Of a DNA stretch of 34,150 nt, positions 10,784 to 18,871 are shown piece after piece (the first letter of the stretch is position 1; every line of letters starts with the position of its first letter). Source of the stretch: Pseudomonas agronomica. Lineage in GTDB: Bacteria; Pseudomonadota; Gammaproteobacteria; Pseudomonadales; Pseudomonadaceae. A program made the translations under genes and the position numbers. The notes beneath the pieces are model-generated. The model worked only from the letters and a program-made list of their open reading frames with translations, was not told where the DNA came from and did no database searches. The stretch lies in the NCBI RefSeq assembly GCF_025917275.1, contig NZ_JAOSHO010000013.1, forward strand, positions 1-34,150. The letters are read 5' to 3'.

Positions 10784-11257
10784 TTATTCTTCGCCCATCT
10801 GCGACTGCAGGTAGTTCTCAAGACCCACTTTGTCGATCAGGCCCAGTTGGGTTTCCAGCCAGTCGATGTGTTCTTCTTCCGATTCGAGAATATCTTCGAG
10901 CAGTTCGCGGCTGCCGAAGTCACCGACGCTTTCGCAATGGGCGATGGCGGCTTTGAGGTCGGCGTGGCCAGTGCGTTCGATACGCAGGTCGCACTCAAGC
11001 ATTTCGCGGGTATGTTCACCGATGTGCAGCTTGCCCAGGTCCTGGACGTTTGGCAGGCCTTCGAGGAACAGGATGCGCTTGATCAGTTTGTCCGCGTGTT
11101 TCATCTCGTCGATGGATTCGTGATATTCGTGTTTGCCCAGCTTGTTCAGGCCCCAATCTTCGTACATGCGCGCATGCAGGAAGTATTGATTGATCGCGAC
11201 CAGCTCATTGGCGAGGATCTTGTTGAGATGCTGGATGACTGTGATGTCGCCTTTCAT
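10784..11257 (-). CDS. bfr: Haem-binding bacterioferritin (BfrB-like)
   Basis: A 157-residue bacterioferritin subunit that forms the 24-mer iron store. The di-iron ferroxidase ligands E18, E51, H54, E94, E127 and H130 are all present, and Met52 is there to ligate haem between subunits, which marks a true bacterioferritin and not an FtnA-type ferritin. With bfd next to it in the same orientation (199 bases upstream on the strand) this matches the BfrB-Bfd pair of P. aeruginosa, in which Bfd docks at the haem and reduces the core to release iron. It shares a terminator with grxD. Confidence 0.96.
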   Translation of the reverse strand: MKGDITVIQHLNKILANELVAINQYFLHARMYEDWGLNKLGKHEYHESIDEMKHADKLIKRILFLEGLPNVQDLGKLHIGEHTREMLECDLRIERTGHADLKAAIAHCESVGDFGSRELLEDILESEEEHIDWLETQLGLIDKVGLENYLQSQMGEE

Positions 11258-11412
11258 GGTAACGGCCTGCCCTGTAATAGCTGTCTATGGGGCGAGTTTG
11301 AGCCGCGTATTTATCAGTGTCAAACCTAAGTTATTGAATAATAAATGAAAATTAATCGGAATAAGAATGTTTGTGTTCCGCGTCTTGGCGCTAAGCATTT
11401 GATTTACAGGCA

Positions 11413-11443
11413 TAAAAAAACCGGACATTGAGTCCGGTTCTTC
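11413..11443 (-). terminator. Terminator of bfd
   Basis: Read on the minus strand, GAACCGGAC, a short loop and GTCCGGTT are followed by a T run (T complement of the seven A at 11414-11420). It lies 13 bases after the bfd stop codon, so bfd appears to be transcribed separately from bacterioferritin. Confidence 0.85.
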
Positions 11444-11455
11444 AAAAAGCTGGAT

Positions 11456-11674
11456 TTATGCGGCAGTAAATTCTACCGGATAAGGGATCGAGGCCTGGGC
11501 GGTCTGTACTTTGGCGAGGGTTTCACGCACCACTTCCTTGGCGAGGCAGGCGCATTTACCGCATTGGCTGGCTACGCCGGTGGCCTGGCGGACTTCGCGA
11601 TAGCTGCAGCAACCTTCATAGATCGCTTCGCGGATTTGCCCGTCGGTGACGCCAGTGCAGAGGCATACATACAT
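11456..11674 (-). CDS. bfd: Bacterioferritin-associated ferredoxin Bfd
   Basis: A 72-residue [2Fe-2S] ferredoxin. The cluster ligands C4, C6, C38 and C41 (MYVCLCTGV and SQCGKCAC) have the spacing typical of Bfd. Bfd passes electrons from a ferredoxin reductase to bacterioferritin so that stored ferric iron is released. The open frame continues ten codons upstream, but the start MYVCLC is the family start. Expression is expected under iron starvation, and a Fur-like box lies 48-66 bases upstream. The 24 C-terminal residues are a short non-cluster tail. Confidence 0.95.
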   Translation of the reverse strand: MYVCLCTGVTDGQIREAIYEGCCSYREVRQATGVASQCGKCACLAKEVVRETLAKVQTAQASIPYPVEFTAA

Positions 11675-11721
11675 AAGTGAGAACCGTCGCTGGTTGTGAC
11701 TCAATTGAGACGGATCTTAAT

Positions 11722-11740
11722 GTTAACGAGAATGATTGTC
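11722..11740 (-). promoter_or_regulatory. Putative Fur box upstream of bfd
   Basis: The 19 bases match the classic Fur palindrome (GATAATGATAATCATTATC) at 14 of 19 positions when read on the plus strand. The site is placed 48 to 66 bases before the bfd start, where it could overlap the bfd promoter. Known biology fits, since bfd is iron-repressed in Pseudomonas. Binding is inferred from the match. Confidence 0.6.
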
Positions 11741-11846
11741 AAAGTGGTTTCTGGAACTCTTTCACCACCTTGGCGTTGGACTGACGAACGGTTTTGAGGT
11801 GCAGAGGCAAACAGGCGCCTCGAATTTCGCTGTTGTCGAAAAACCG

Positions 11847-11877
11847 TTGAGGACAGCGCAAAAGCCCGGTGTATGAT
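11847..11877 (+). promoter_or_regulatory. Candidate sigma-70 promoter of the peroxiredoxin gene
   Basis: TTGAGG (11847-11852) and TATGAT (11872-11877) are separated by 19 bases, a slightly long spacer. They would give a leader of about 95 bases before the peroxiredoxin ATG, containing a GC-rich hairpin (11907-11949). Confidence 0.45.
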
Positions 11878-11978
11878 GGTCGGTCCTTGCGAAGCGGGTT
11901 CGTGTCACAGGGCTGTCGCCTGGAGGTGGCAGGCTGGCGCGGACCCTGTTTTCACGTTACTACACCAGGAGATATCCA

Positions 11979-12581
11979 ATGAGCGTACTCGTAGGCAAAC
12001 AAGCCCCTGACTTCACCGTTCCGGCCGTCCTCGGCAACGGCGAAATCGTCGACAGCTTCACCCTGTCCTCGGCCATCAAAGGCAAATACGGCCTGGTGTT
12101 CTTTTACCCGCTGGACTTCACCTTCGTCTGCCCGTCCGAGCTGATCGCCCTGGATCACCGCATGGATGACTTCAAGGCGCGCAACGTTGAAGTGGTCGCT
12201 GTTTCGATCGACTCGCACTTCACCCACAACGCCTGGCGCAACACTGCTATCAACGCCGGCGGTATCGGCCCGGTCAAATACACCATGGCTGCCGACATGA
12301 AGCATGAAATCGCCAAGGCCTACGACGTGGAGTCCGAAGGCGGCGTGGCCTTCCGTGGCGCGTTCCTGATCGATGACAAAGGCGTGGTCCGTTCGCAGAT
12401 CATCAACGACCTGCCGCTGGGCCGTAACATGGAAGAGCTGATCCGTCTGGTCGACGCCCTGCAATTCCACGAAGAGCACGGCGAAGTCTGCCCGGCCAAC
12501 TGGAAAAAAGGCGACAAGGGCATGACTGCATCGCCTGAAGGCGTAGCCGCATACCTGGGTGAGCACAGCGACAAGCTGTAA
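11979..12581 (+). CDS. Typical 2-Cys peroxiredoxin (Prx1/AhpC family)
   Basis: A 200-residue thiol peroxidase. The peroxidatic Cys51 is in DFTFVCPSE and the resolving Cys171 is in GEVCPANW, the pattern of the Prx1/AhpC subfamily, which reduces hydrogen peroxide and organic peroxides. The C-terminal tail (MTASPEGVAAYLGEHSDKL) is the longer form usual in the family. No ahpF is adjacent, so the reductant is unknown. Its place next to bfd and bacterioferritin suggests a joint role in keeping iron and peroxide apart. The codons used are those of highly expressed genes. Confidence 0.94.
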   Translation: MSVLVGKQAPDFTVPAVLGNGEIVDSFTLSSAIKGKYGLVFFYPLDFTFVCPSELIALDHRMDDFKARNVEVVAVSIDSHFTHNAWRNTAINAGGIGPVKYTMAADMKHEIAKAYDVESEGGVAFRGAFLIDDKGVVRSQIINDLPLGRNMEELIRLVDALQFHEEHGEVCPANWKKGDKGMTASPEGVAAYLGEHSDKL

Positions 12582-12596
12582 GCGCAACCGCGGCAT

Positions 12597-12631
12597 AAAA
12601 AAACCGGCCCTCGATGGGCCGGTTTTTTTAT
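12597..12631. terminator. Rho-independent terminator of the peroxiredoxin gene
   Basis: The stem CCGGCCC (12604-12610) pairs with GGGCCGG (12616-12622) around a TCGAT loop and is followed by seven T. It starts 16 bases after the stop codon. The A run on the other side makes it usable from both strands. Confidence 0.92.
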
Positions 12632-12636
12632 GGGTG

Positions 12637-12741
12637 CTGTAGGAGCTGTCGAGTGTAACGAGGCTGCGATCTTTCCTTAGCCAGTTGAATCCTGGGTGAA
12701 GCCCAAGATCAAAAGATCGCAGCCTGCGGCAGCTCCTACAG
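12637..12741. repeat. Inverted pair of REP sequences (TGTAGGAGCTG type)
   Basis: The left arm begins CTGTAGGAGCTGTCGAG and runs into GGCTGCGATCTTT; the right arm reads AAAGATCGCAGCCTGCGGC then AGCTCCTACAG. It fills the gap between the convergent peroxiredoxin and RNase T genes, in the same arrangement as the copies at 5.1 and 25.5 kb. Confidence 0.88.
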
Positions 12742-12757
12742 GGCAGTCCCGCCTCGC

Positions 12758-13435
12758 TTAGTCGTCGAAATCCTGCCAGCCACCCATCTCCTTCCACCGA
12801 TTGACGATGCCGCAGAACAGCTCGGCAGTCTTTTCGGTGTCGTAGCGGGCCGAGTGGGCTTCGCGGCCATCGAAATCGATGTCGGCTGCCTGGCAGGCCT
12901 TGGCCAATACCGTCTGGCCGTATGCCAAGCCTGCGAGGGTCGCCGTATCGAAGCTGGAGAACGGGTGAAACGGATTGCGCTTCATGTCCAGGCGCGCAAC
13001 GGCCGCGTTGAGGAAACCCAGGTCGAAGCTGCTGTTATGGCCGACCAGGATCGCACGCTTGCAGCCGTTGGCTTTCAGCGCCTTGCGCACGCCACGGAAG
13101 ATGTCGGTCAAGGCGGTTTCTTCGCTGACCGCCATGCGCAACGGATGATCGAGCTTGATCCCGGTGAACTCCAGGGCGGCTGCTTCAACGTTGGCGCCTT
13201 CGAACGGTTCGACCCGGAAGAAATAGGTGTGGTCGGGGAAGACAAAGCCTTTCTCATCCATGCCAATGGTCGTCGCGGCGATTTCCAGCAGCGCATCGGT
13301 GGCTGAGTTGAAACCACCGGTTTCTACGTCGACCACAACCGGCAGATAACCCCGGAAGCGGGCAGCCATGGGGTGGCGAGGGCCGCCCGAGCCGCCATTG
13401 CCGTCCAGTTCGTCGTCGAAATGATCTTCACTCAC
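12758..13435 (-). CDS. rnt: Ribonuclease T
   Basis: A 225-residue DEDDh 3'-exonuclease that trims tRNA CCA ends and matures the 3' ends of 5S and 23S rRNA. The catalytic DVETGG (D36, E38), [14 protein letters not shown] and [15 protein letters not shown] elements are all present. An acidic and Gly-rich N-terminal leader of about 25 residues precedes the nuclease fold. The ATG overlaps the pyrC stop codon in an ATGA, so the two genes should be translationally coupled, as in other pseudomonads. Confidence 0.96.
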   Translation of the reverse strand: MSEDHFDDELDGNGGSGGPRHPMAARFRGYLPVVVDVETGGFNSATDALLEIAATTIGMDEKGFVFPDHTYFFRVEPFEGANVEAAALEFTGIKLDHPLRMAVSEETALTDIFRGVRKALKANGCKRAILVGHNSSFDLGFLNAAVARLDMKRNPFHPFSSFDTATLAGLAYGQTVLAKACQAADIDFDGREAHSARYDTEKTAELFCGIVNRWKEMGGWQDFDD

Positions 13436-14478
13436 GCGTTTTCCTCCAGCAGGCGCCAGCGCAGTTTTTCACCGGCGCGCAGCGGGATGACAGTCTGCTC
13501 GCCAAACGGCAGGCTGGCAGGGGCGGTCCACTCGTCGCGGACCAGGGTAATACGATCGGTGTTCACCGGCAGCCCATAGAAGCGTGGGCCGTGCAGGCTG
13601 GCGAAGCCTTCGAGCTTGTCCAGGGCGCTGCGCTGCTCGAACGCCTCGGCGTACATCTCGATGGCGGCGTAGGCGGTGTAGCAGCCGGCGCAACCGCAGG
13701 CCGCCTCCTTGGCGTGACGGGCGTGGGGCGCCGAGTCCGTGCCGAGGAAAAACTTGGCGCTGCCGCTGGTGGCCGCGTCCAGCAAGGCTTCCTGATGGGT
13801 GTTGCGCTTGAGGATCGGCAGGCAATAGAAGTGTGGCCGGATCCCGCCCACCAACATGTGGTTGCGGTTGTACAACAGGTGATGGGCGGTGATGGTTGCG
13901 CCAACGTTGGCCGGGGCCTCGTTGACGAACTGCACGGCATCGCCCGTGGTGATGTGCTCGAACACAACCTTGAGGGTCGGGAAACGCTCGACGACGCGGC
14001 GCATGTGCTCGTCGATGAAGATTTTCTCGCGGTCGAACACATCGACATCGCCCCGGGTCACTTCGCCGTGGATCAACAACGGCATGCCGACTTCGGCCAT
14101 CGCCTCCAGCGCCGGGAAGATCTTGTCGATGCTGGTGACACCGGAATCGGAATTGGTTGTCGCGCCAGCCGGGTATAGCTTGGCGGCATGGACAAAACCG
14201 CTGGCCTTGGCCTCGCGTATTTCTTCGGGCTGAGTGCGGTCGGTGAGGTAAAGCACCATCAGCGGTTCGAAGCGGCTGCCGGCTGGGCGCGCGGCCAGGA
14301 TGCGCTGGCGATAGCCATCGGCTTCGGCGGCGTTGCGCACGGGCGGAACCAGGTTGGGCATGATGATGGCGCGGCCAAAAGTGCGCGCGACATCGGCGAC
14401 GGTATGGGTCAACACAGCACCATCGCGAAGATGAATATGCCAGTCGTCGGGACGCAGCAGGGTCAGGCGGTCGGACAT
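13432..14478 (-). CDS. pyrC: Dihydroorotase PyrC
   Basis: A 348-residue dihydroorotase, the zinc enzyme that interconverts carbamoyl aspartate and dihydroorotate in pyrimidine synthesis. The HIH metal pair (H14, H16), the Lys100 that is carbamylated in [24 protein letters not shown] and [13 protein letters not shown] match the E. coli-type dimeric enzyme. It is thus the active form, not the inactive PyrC-like partner of aspartate carbamoyltransferase. rnt follows with a 4-base overlap. Confidence 0.97.
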   Translation of the reverse strand: MSDRLTLLRPDDWHIHLRDGAVLTHTVADVARTFGRAIIMPNLVPPVRNAAEADGYRQRILAARPAGSRFEPLMVLYLTDRTQPEEIREAKASGFVHAAKLYPAGATTNSDSGVTSIDKIFPALEAMAEVGMPLLIHGEVTRGDVDVFDREKIFIDEHMRRVVERFPTLKVVFEHITTGDAVQFVNEAPANVGATITAHHLLYNRNHMLVGGIRPHFYCLPILKRNTHQEALLDAATSGSAKFFLGTDSAPHARHAKEAACGCAGCYTAYAAIEMYAEAFEQRSALDKLEGFASLHGPRFYGLPVNTDRITLVRDEWTAPASLPFGEQTVIPLRAGEKLRWRLLEENA

Positions 14479-14666
14479 GGGGGGCTTCCAGGCGGGTAAA
14501 TCTCCGGGGAATGCTACCGGAAAAGACCGATCCGGGCACCCGCTATCAAGTTTTGCCGCAAGTTACCGATAGCCCCTTCAGGTGTGCCACGATTTTGTGC
14601 CGTGTCTCGGCCAAGCGGCATGCCCCGCGTTTTCGATTTCCGTATAAAAAGCCAGTGGAGCCTCCC

Positions 14667-15668
14667 GTGCGCCAGCGTTATCTAGCCTTGCTCAGTGTGT
14701 TTGCCAGCCTTCCCGCGATGGCGCTCACTTTCCAGACCCGTCTGGAGAGCATTGAGTGGACGGTCGAAGGCGACAAGTTCGAGTGCCGGCTGAGCCAGCC
14801 GATCACCGATTTTGGCAGCGGAGAATTCGTGCGCAAGGCGGGCGAACAGGCTACGTTCCGGCTCAAGACCTATAACCCGATGCTCGGTGGCGGCTCCGCG
14901 ACGTTATTGGCGGCTGCGGCGCCGTGGCAGCCGGGACGGGGCGATATCAACCTGGGCTCGGTCAGGATCGGCAGTGGCGATGTGTTGTTCAATAGCTCCC
15001 AAATACAGGCGGGCCGTCTGATCAGCGGGCTTATGGAAGGACGCAGCCCGGTGATTCGACGCAATACCGAGGACGGGCGCGTATCGGAAGTCCGGCTGCT
15101 GCCTGTGCGCTTCAACAAGGCGTTCAACGATTATCAAGGCTGTGTAGCAAAACTGTTGCCGAAGAACTTCGAACAGATCAAGCAAACCCAGATCGGCTTT
15201 CCCGGCGAGGGGATTGAGCTCGACGCCCAGGCCAAGGCGCAGTTGCAGGTCATGCTCGACTTCATCAAGGCCGACCCGAGCGTCAATCATGTTGAGCTCG
15301 ATGGCCATTCCGACAACAGCGGCAATCGTTTGACCAACCGTGAACTGTCGCGCCGTCGTGCGCTGGCGGTCATGGACTTCTTCAAGGCCAACGGTTTTGA
15401 AGAGTCCCAATTCACCGTGCGCTTCCATGGCGAGCGCTATCCGCTGGTTCCCAATACCAACGCAACCAATCGGGCCAAGAATCGCCGTGTAGTCGTACAG
15501 CTGGAACGTGTAGCGGCCACACAGGCCCCGGCTCCTCAGCCGGCAACACCCGCGACAGCGCCAGCGGCCCCTGCCGTGGCGCCCGCTGCTGCGCCGGGCA
15601 AGGCACCGACGCCGGTTGCTCCGGCCAAAGCTGCCACGCCTGCCGCGGCGACTGCACGCACTTCCTGA
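14667..15668 (+). CDS. motY: MotY-like OmpA-domain flagellar motor protein
   Basis: A 333-residue exported protein. The start is GTG (MRQRYLALLSV), with GGAG six bases upstream; a signal peptide follows and ends at about PAMA. The N-terminal part (TFQTRLESIEWTVEGDKFEC onward) is MotY-type, and the second half is an OmpA-like peptidoglycan-binding domain (VELDGHSDNSGNRLTNRELS, RVVVQLE). MotY helps anchor the stator around the flagellar motor at the peptidoglycan; the gene lies beside pyrC and argG in P. aeruginosa too. A 45-residue tail made almost only of Ala, Pro, Thr and Lys follows the domain and is probably disordered. Confidence 0.88.
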   Translation: MRQRYLALLSVFASLPAMALTFQTRLESIEWTVEGDKFECRLSQPITDFGSGEFVRKAGEQATFRLKTYNPMLGGGSATLLAAAAPWQPGRGDINLGSVRIGSGDVLFNSSQIQAGRLISGLMEGRSPVIRRNTEDGRVSEVRLLPVRFNKAFNDYQGCVAKLLPKNFEQIKQTQIGFPGEGIELDAQAKAQLQVMLDFIKADPSVNHVELDGHSDNSGNRLTNRELSRRRALAVMDFFKANGFEESQFTVRFHGERYPLVPNTNATNRAKNRRVVVQLERVAATQAPAPQPATPATAPAAPAVAPAAAPGKAPTPVAPAKAATPAAATARTS

Positions 15669-15680
15669 TCCCGTCCTGAT

Positions 15681-15743
15681 CGTCGCCCAATCGACATAAT
15701 CTGTCGCTTCGTCGTCATAAGCTGTCGCGCCTCTGTAAATTAT
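15681..15743 (+). promoter_or_regulatory. Putative ArgR operator of argG: three tandem 21-bp half sites
   Basis: Three direct repeats keep an exact 21-base period: CGTCGC-N8-CA at 15681, TGTCGC-N8-CA at 15702 and TGTCGC-N8-AA at 15723. The last is an exact match to the half site described for Pseudomonas ArgR. The array fills most of the gap between motY and argG, ending 53 bases before the argG start. ArgR control is inferred from the match. Confidence 0.7.
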
Positions 15744-15796
15744 CCGCGCTGGACGTTAGACTTCCCGGCTTTCCGTACAACCCGTGGAGTGATGGC

Positions 15797-17014
15797 ATGG
15801 CGGACGTAAACAAGGTCGTTCTGGCGTATTCCGGCGGCCTGGACACTTCGGTGATCCTCAAGTGGCTGCAGGACACTTATAACTGCGAAGTGGTGACCTT
15901 CACCGCGGACCTGGGGCAGGGCGAAGAAGTCGAGCCTGCACGCGCCAAGGCCCAGGCCATGGGCGTCAAAGAAATCTACATCGATGACCTGCGCGAAGAG
16001 TTCGTCCGTGACTTCGTGTTCCCGATGTTCCGCGCCAACACCGTTTACGAAGGCGAGTACCTGCTGGGTACGTCCATCGCCCGTCCGCTGATTGCCAAGC
16101 GCCTGATCGAAATCGCCAACGAAACCGGCGCCGACGCCATTTCCCATGGCGCCACCGGTAAAGGTAACGACCAGGTGCGTTTCGAACTGGGTGCCTATGC
16201 GCTCAAGCCCGGCGTGAAAGTCATCGCTCCGTGGCGCGAGTGGGACCTGCTGTCCCGTGAAAAACTCATGGACTACGCCGAGAAGCATGCGATTCCGATC
16301 GAGCGCCACGGCAAGAAGAAATCCCCGTACTCGATGGACGCCAACCTGTTGCACATCTCCTATGAAGGCGGCGTGCTGGAAGACACCTGGACCGAGCACG
16401 AAGAAGACATGTGGCGTTGGACCGTCTCTCCCGAGAAGGCGCCCGACACCCCGCAGTACCTGGAACTGACCTATCGCAACGGTGACATCGTCGCGCTCGA
16501 CGGCGTGGAAATGAGCCCGGCCACCGTGCTCGCCACCCTGAATCGTATCGGCGGCGAACACGGCATCGGTCGCCTGGACATCGTCGAGAACCGTTATGTC
16601 GGCATGAAGTCCCGTGGCTGCTACGAAACCCCAGGCGGCACCATCATGCTGCGCGCTCACCGGGCGATCGAATCGATCACCCTGGATCGCGAAGTGGCTC
16701 ACTTGAAGGACGAGTTGATGCCCAAGTACGCCAGCCTGATCTACACCGGCTACTGGTGGAGCCCGGAGCGTCTGATGCTGCAACAGATGATCGATGCCTC
16801 CCAGGTCAACGTGAACGGTGTCGTGCGCCTGAAGCTGTACAAGGGCAACGTGATCGTGACCGGGCGCAAGTCCGACGATTCGCTGTTCGATGCCAACATC
16901 GCGACCTTCGAAGAAGACGGTGGCGCCTACAACCAGGCCGACGCGGCTGGTTTCATCAAGCTCAACGCCCTGCGCATGCGTATCGCGGCGAACAAGGGTC
17001 GCAAGCTGTTCTGA
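15797..17014 (+). CDS. argG: Argininosuccinate synthase ArgG
   Basis: A 405-residue enzyme that joins citrulline and aspartate, using ATP, to form argininosuccinate in arginine synthesis. The ATP pyrophosphatase loop AYSGGLDTS (10-18), [15 protein letters not shown] and [17 protein letters not shown] are family landmarks. GGAG lies seven bases before the ATG. The gene is monocistronic: it has its own ArgR-type array upstream and a strong terminator 14 bases downstream. It takes the citrulline made by ArgF. Confidence 0.98.
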   Translation: MADVNKVVLAYSGGLDTSVILKWLQDTYNCEVVTFTADLGQGEEVEPARAKAQAMGVKEIYIDDLREEFVRDFVFPMFRANTVYEGEYLLGTSIARPLIAKRLIEIANETGADAISHGATGKGNDQVRFELGAYALKPGVKVIAPWREWDLLSREKLMDYAEKHAIPIERHGKKKSPYSMDANLLHISYEGGVLEDTWTEHEEDMWRWTVSPEKAPDTPQYLELTYRNGDIVALDGVEMSPATVLATLNRIGGEHGIGRLDIVENRYVGMKSRGCYETPGGTIMLRAHRAIESITLDREVAHLKDELMPKYASLIYTGYWWSPERLMLQQMIDASQVNVNGVVRLKLYKGNVIVTGRKSDDSLFDANIATFEEDGGAYNQADAAGFIKLNALRMRIAANKGRKLF

Positions 17015-17027
17015 TCCGGTTCAATAG

Positions 17028-17060
17028 AAAACGGCCTGCCATGAGCAGGCCGTTTTTTTA
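17028..17060 (+). terminator. Terminator of argG
   Basis: ACGGCCTGC pairs with GCAGGCCGT around a short loop (CATGA) and is followed by seven T. Upstream A residues allow it to work from the other strand too, where the small membrane-protein gene converges. Confidence 0.92.
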
Positions 17061-17081
17061 TCTTTCGTCTGTCGAACAGGC

Positions 17082-17423
17082 TCACGGCTTTCTTCTTCGA
17101 CGAAGACGCATCAAACGACTTTGGTTTTTCCTTCCTCGACTTAACACATGCCCGCGTCGCCCGGTTGAGCCGTTCGTGGTTTTTTTTACGTGTTTGCTTT
17201 TATGGAGGTCCGAAGGTGCGTACAGAGAACGGTAATTAAAATTGAGCGTGAGAAAAAACAGCAGCGACAGATAAAAGGGAAAGCCGATCAGAAACCAGAT
17301 ATAGCATTCACGATCTTCATCATCCAGGAATGGCAGGGATATCGCCGCAGAGGTTTCGGATAATGTTGCAAGTATGGCGATCAGCGTCATGGGGTTGGTA
17401 ATGGTTCTTTGAGTCTTGTTCAT
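17082..17423 (-). CDS. Small two-helix membrane protein, function unknown
   Basis: A 113-residue protein with two predicted membrane helices: about residues 11-33 (MTLIAILATLSETSAAISL) and 41-63 (IWFLIGFPFYLSLLFFLTL), joined by the acidic loop FLDDEDREC. After the conserved-looking NFNYRSLYAPSDLH the tail is strongly basic (several Arg and Lys clusters). The N-terminal pattern TITNPMTLIA and the LNFNYRSLYAPSD block resemble, from memory, small proteins scattered among accessory regions of many proteobacteria; none has a function known to me. The ribosome site is weak. The basic tail beyond residue 75 could be a strain-specific extension. The local sequence is AT-richer than the flanks. Confidence 0.6.
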   Translation of the reverse strand: MNKTQRTITNPMTLIAILATLSETSAAISLPFLDDEDRECYIWFLIGFPFYLSLLFFLTLNFNYRSLYAPSDLHKSKHVKKTTNGSTGRRGHVLSRGRKNQSRLMRLRRRRKP

Positions 17424-17900
17424 GATGAATGCTCATGGGTAATTCATGCTCGATGATTGAAGTTTTAATCGAATGGATTTCGACGTGTTGGCTCAATGCA
17501 AAATAGACTGGCTAAAGGCGATCAAGTCCTTTGATTCGAGAATATCCAGCGCTTCTTTTTATACAGAAACTGATTTTGATTGAGTAAAATTTTTACCGTT
17601 TGTCTGTAAATAAATCAGTTACTTTTTATGAAGATGTTTGTCGGCGTGAATTGAAATGTGTTTTGTTCCCCAAGAAAAGTCGCGTCATTCATAGGGGCTT
17701 CGGTGCGTCAGATTCACTGTTTCGATTTTTCTGGAAAATTCATGCCACATTATTCCGCGGATTATTTGTAGGAATTTTCTGTAATGTTTGTAGGTTATGT
17801 CTTTCGCTGCGAGCACTCAGGGGGAGCGGCATGCCAAGGGAGAAATGACTAGGCTATTGTGCATGCTCTAAAAATTCGAACAGCGAAATTGGATTTGCCC
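17424..17900. other. AT-rich intergenic region upstream of the response regulator
   Basis: About 477 bases between two divergent accessory genes, clearly richer in A and T than the rest of the window. No supported gene is in it. It contains a TTTGTAGG direct repeat (17765-17794) and AT-rich promoter-like stretches near 17560-17640. The ribosome site before the regulator ATG is weak (TTGGAT). Confidence 0.5.
17765..17794 (+). promoter_or_regulatory. TTTGTAGG direct repeat, possible regulator binding sites
   Basis: TTTGTAGG occurs at 17765-17772 and again at 17787-17794, 22 bases apart (about two helical turns), 107-136 bases before the response regulator ATG. The first copy continues as TTGTAGGAA, which resembles one half of the EvgA site. 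Autoregulation is a guess. Confidence 0.35.
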
Positions 17901-18527
17901 ATGAATAAAGTGCTGATCGTGGATGATCACCCCGTCATTCGTCTTGCTGTACGTTTGCTAATGGAGCGTCATGGATATGAAGTTATCGCCGAAACGGATA
18001 ATGGCGTTGATGCGTTACAGATTGCCCGGGAACAAATGCCCGATATCGTTATCCTGGATATTGGAATTCCGAAGTTGGATGGATTGGAAGTCATCGCGCG
18101 CCTGACCATAAATCCCTCTCCCTTGAAAGTATTGGTATTGACGTCCCAGGCACCCGGGCATTTCTCGATGCGTTGCATGCAAACGGGGGCAGCGGGCTAT
18201 GTTTGCAAGCAACAGGACCTGACCGAACTGTTAAGTGCAATAAAGGCCGTGCTGTCGGGCTACAGTTACTTTCCCAACCAGGCACTGCACACGGTACGTT
18301 CAAGTCTTGGGAATGCCAGTGAGTCCGAGATGGTGAATCGTCTGTCCGGGCGGGAAATGATGGTCTTGCAGCAACTGGCTCGCGGAATGACCAACAAGGA
18401 GATAGCAGACGCCATGTTCCTTAGCAACAAGACCGTCAGTACCTACAAGACGCGCCTGTTGTTGAAACTCAACGCCCGGTCGCTGGTGGACCTGATCGAA
18501 TTGGCACAACGAAATGGATTGGTCTGA
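17901..18527 (+). CDS. Orphan response regulator, BvgA/EvgA type (NarL/FixJ family)
   Basis: A 208-residue regulator with an N-terminal receiver domain (acid pocket D8, D9; phosphoacceptor Asp53 in ILDIGIPKLDGLEVIARL) and a C-terminal LuxR-type helix-turn-helix (SGREMMVLQQLARGMTNKEI, FLSNKTVSTYKTRLLLKL). The overall pattern is that of BvgA and EvgA, which pair with large multi-domain sensor kinases. No histidine kinase is adjacent here, so its partner and targets are unknown. The ATG at 17901 matches the family start; the frame is open upstream. It lies in an AT-richer patch between argG and the nth region, suggesting acquired or variable DNA. Confidence 0.9.
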   Translation: MNKVLIVDDHPVIRLAVRLLMERHGYEVIAETDNGVDALQIAREQMPDIVILDIGIPKLDGLEVIARLTINPSPLKVLVLTSQAPGHFSMRCMQTGAAGYVCKQQDLTELLSAIKAVLSGYSYFPNQALHTVRSSLGNASESEMVNRLSGREMMVLQQLARGMTNKEIADAMFLSNKTVSTYKTRLLLKLNARSLVDLIELAQRNGLV

Positions 18528-18550
18528 CTCCAGGGCCACACGTACACAGT

Positions 18551-18577
18551 AAAAAGCCTCCACCAGGGAGGCTTTTA
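18551..18577. terminator. Bidirectional terminator
   Basis: AAAAGCCTCC (18552-18561) pairs with GGAGGCTTTT (18567-18576). It lies between the convergent response regulator and the 60-residue protein gene and has A and T runs suitable for both directions. Confidence 0.85.
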
Positions 18578-18581
18578 CGTG

Positions 18582-18764
18582 TCAGAGGTCAAAATCATAA
18601 TCGGCCAATTGTTTCTGCAGGCGACGCTCTTCCAGCAGGTTATCAATGGTGCGGCGTTTGCTCAGGTTGGTTTTTGCCACTTCCACCGCCACAGGTTCCG
18701 CATCATCAGCCTCAACGGTGATGAAATCGTCCTCTACATCCAGTTGTTCTTTGCCAGTACTCAT
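18582..18764 (-). CDS. Small acidic protein beside nth (PA3496-like), function unknown
   Basis: A 60-residue highly charged cytoplasmic protein: the first 30 residues are acidic (DVEDDF, EADDAEP) and the second half carries the basic and acidic helix SKRRTIDNLLEERRLQKQLADYDFDL. P. aeruginosa has a small gene of this kind (PA3496) next to nth, as here, and I place it by that resemblance and position. It is 107 bases downstream of nth on the same strand. No function is known to me. Confidence 0.75.
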   Translation of the reverse strand: MSTGKEQLDVEDDFITVEADDAEPVAVEVAKTNLSKRRTIDNLLEERRLQKQLADYDFDL

Positions 18765-18871
18765 GGGTTCGACTCCAGGCTAAGACTGCCATTGGCGCTC
18801 CTTATATCGATAAATTACCGGCGGGTAAAAAAGATTTTTTCAATCGGTGGATCAACAAAACCAATAGCCCA

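Noticed and set aside
11330..11400. Possible second Fur box upstream of bacterioferritin
   Set aside because: The AT-rich stretch has only weak, unordered matches to the palindrome.
15740..16783. Open frame of 347 codons opposite argG
   Set aside because: It is antisense to a certain gene and its composition follows from argG codons.
17600..17848. Open frame of 82 codons in the AT-rich gap before the response regulator
   Set aside because: It starts with TTG without a ribosome site, is Cys- and Phe-rich in a random-looking way and overlaps the putative operator. Possible but unsupported.
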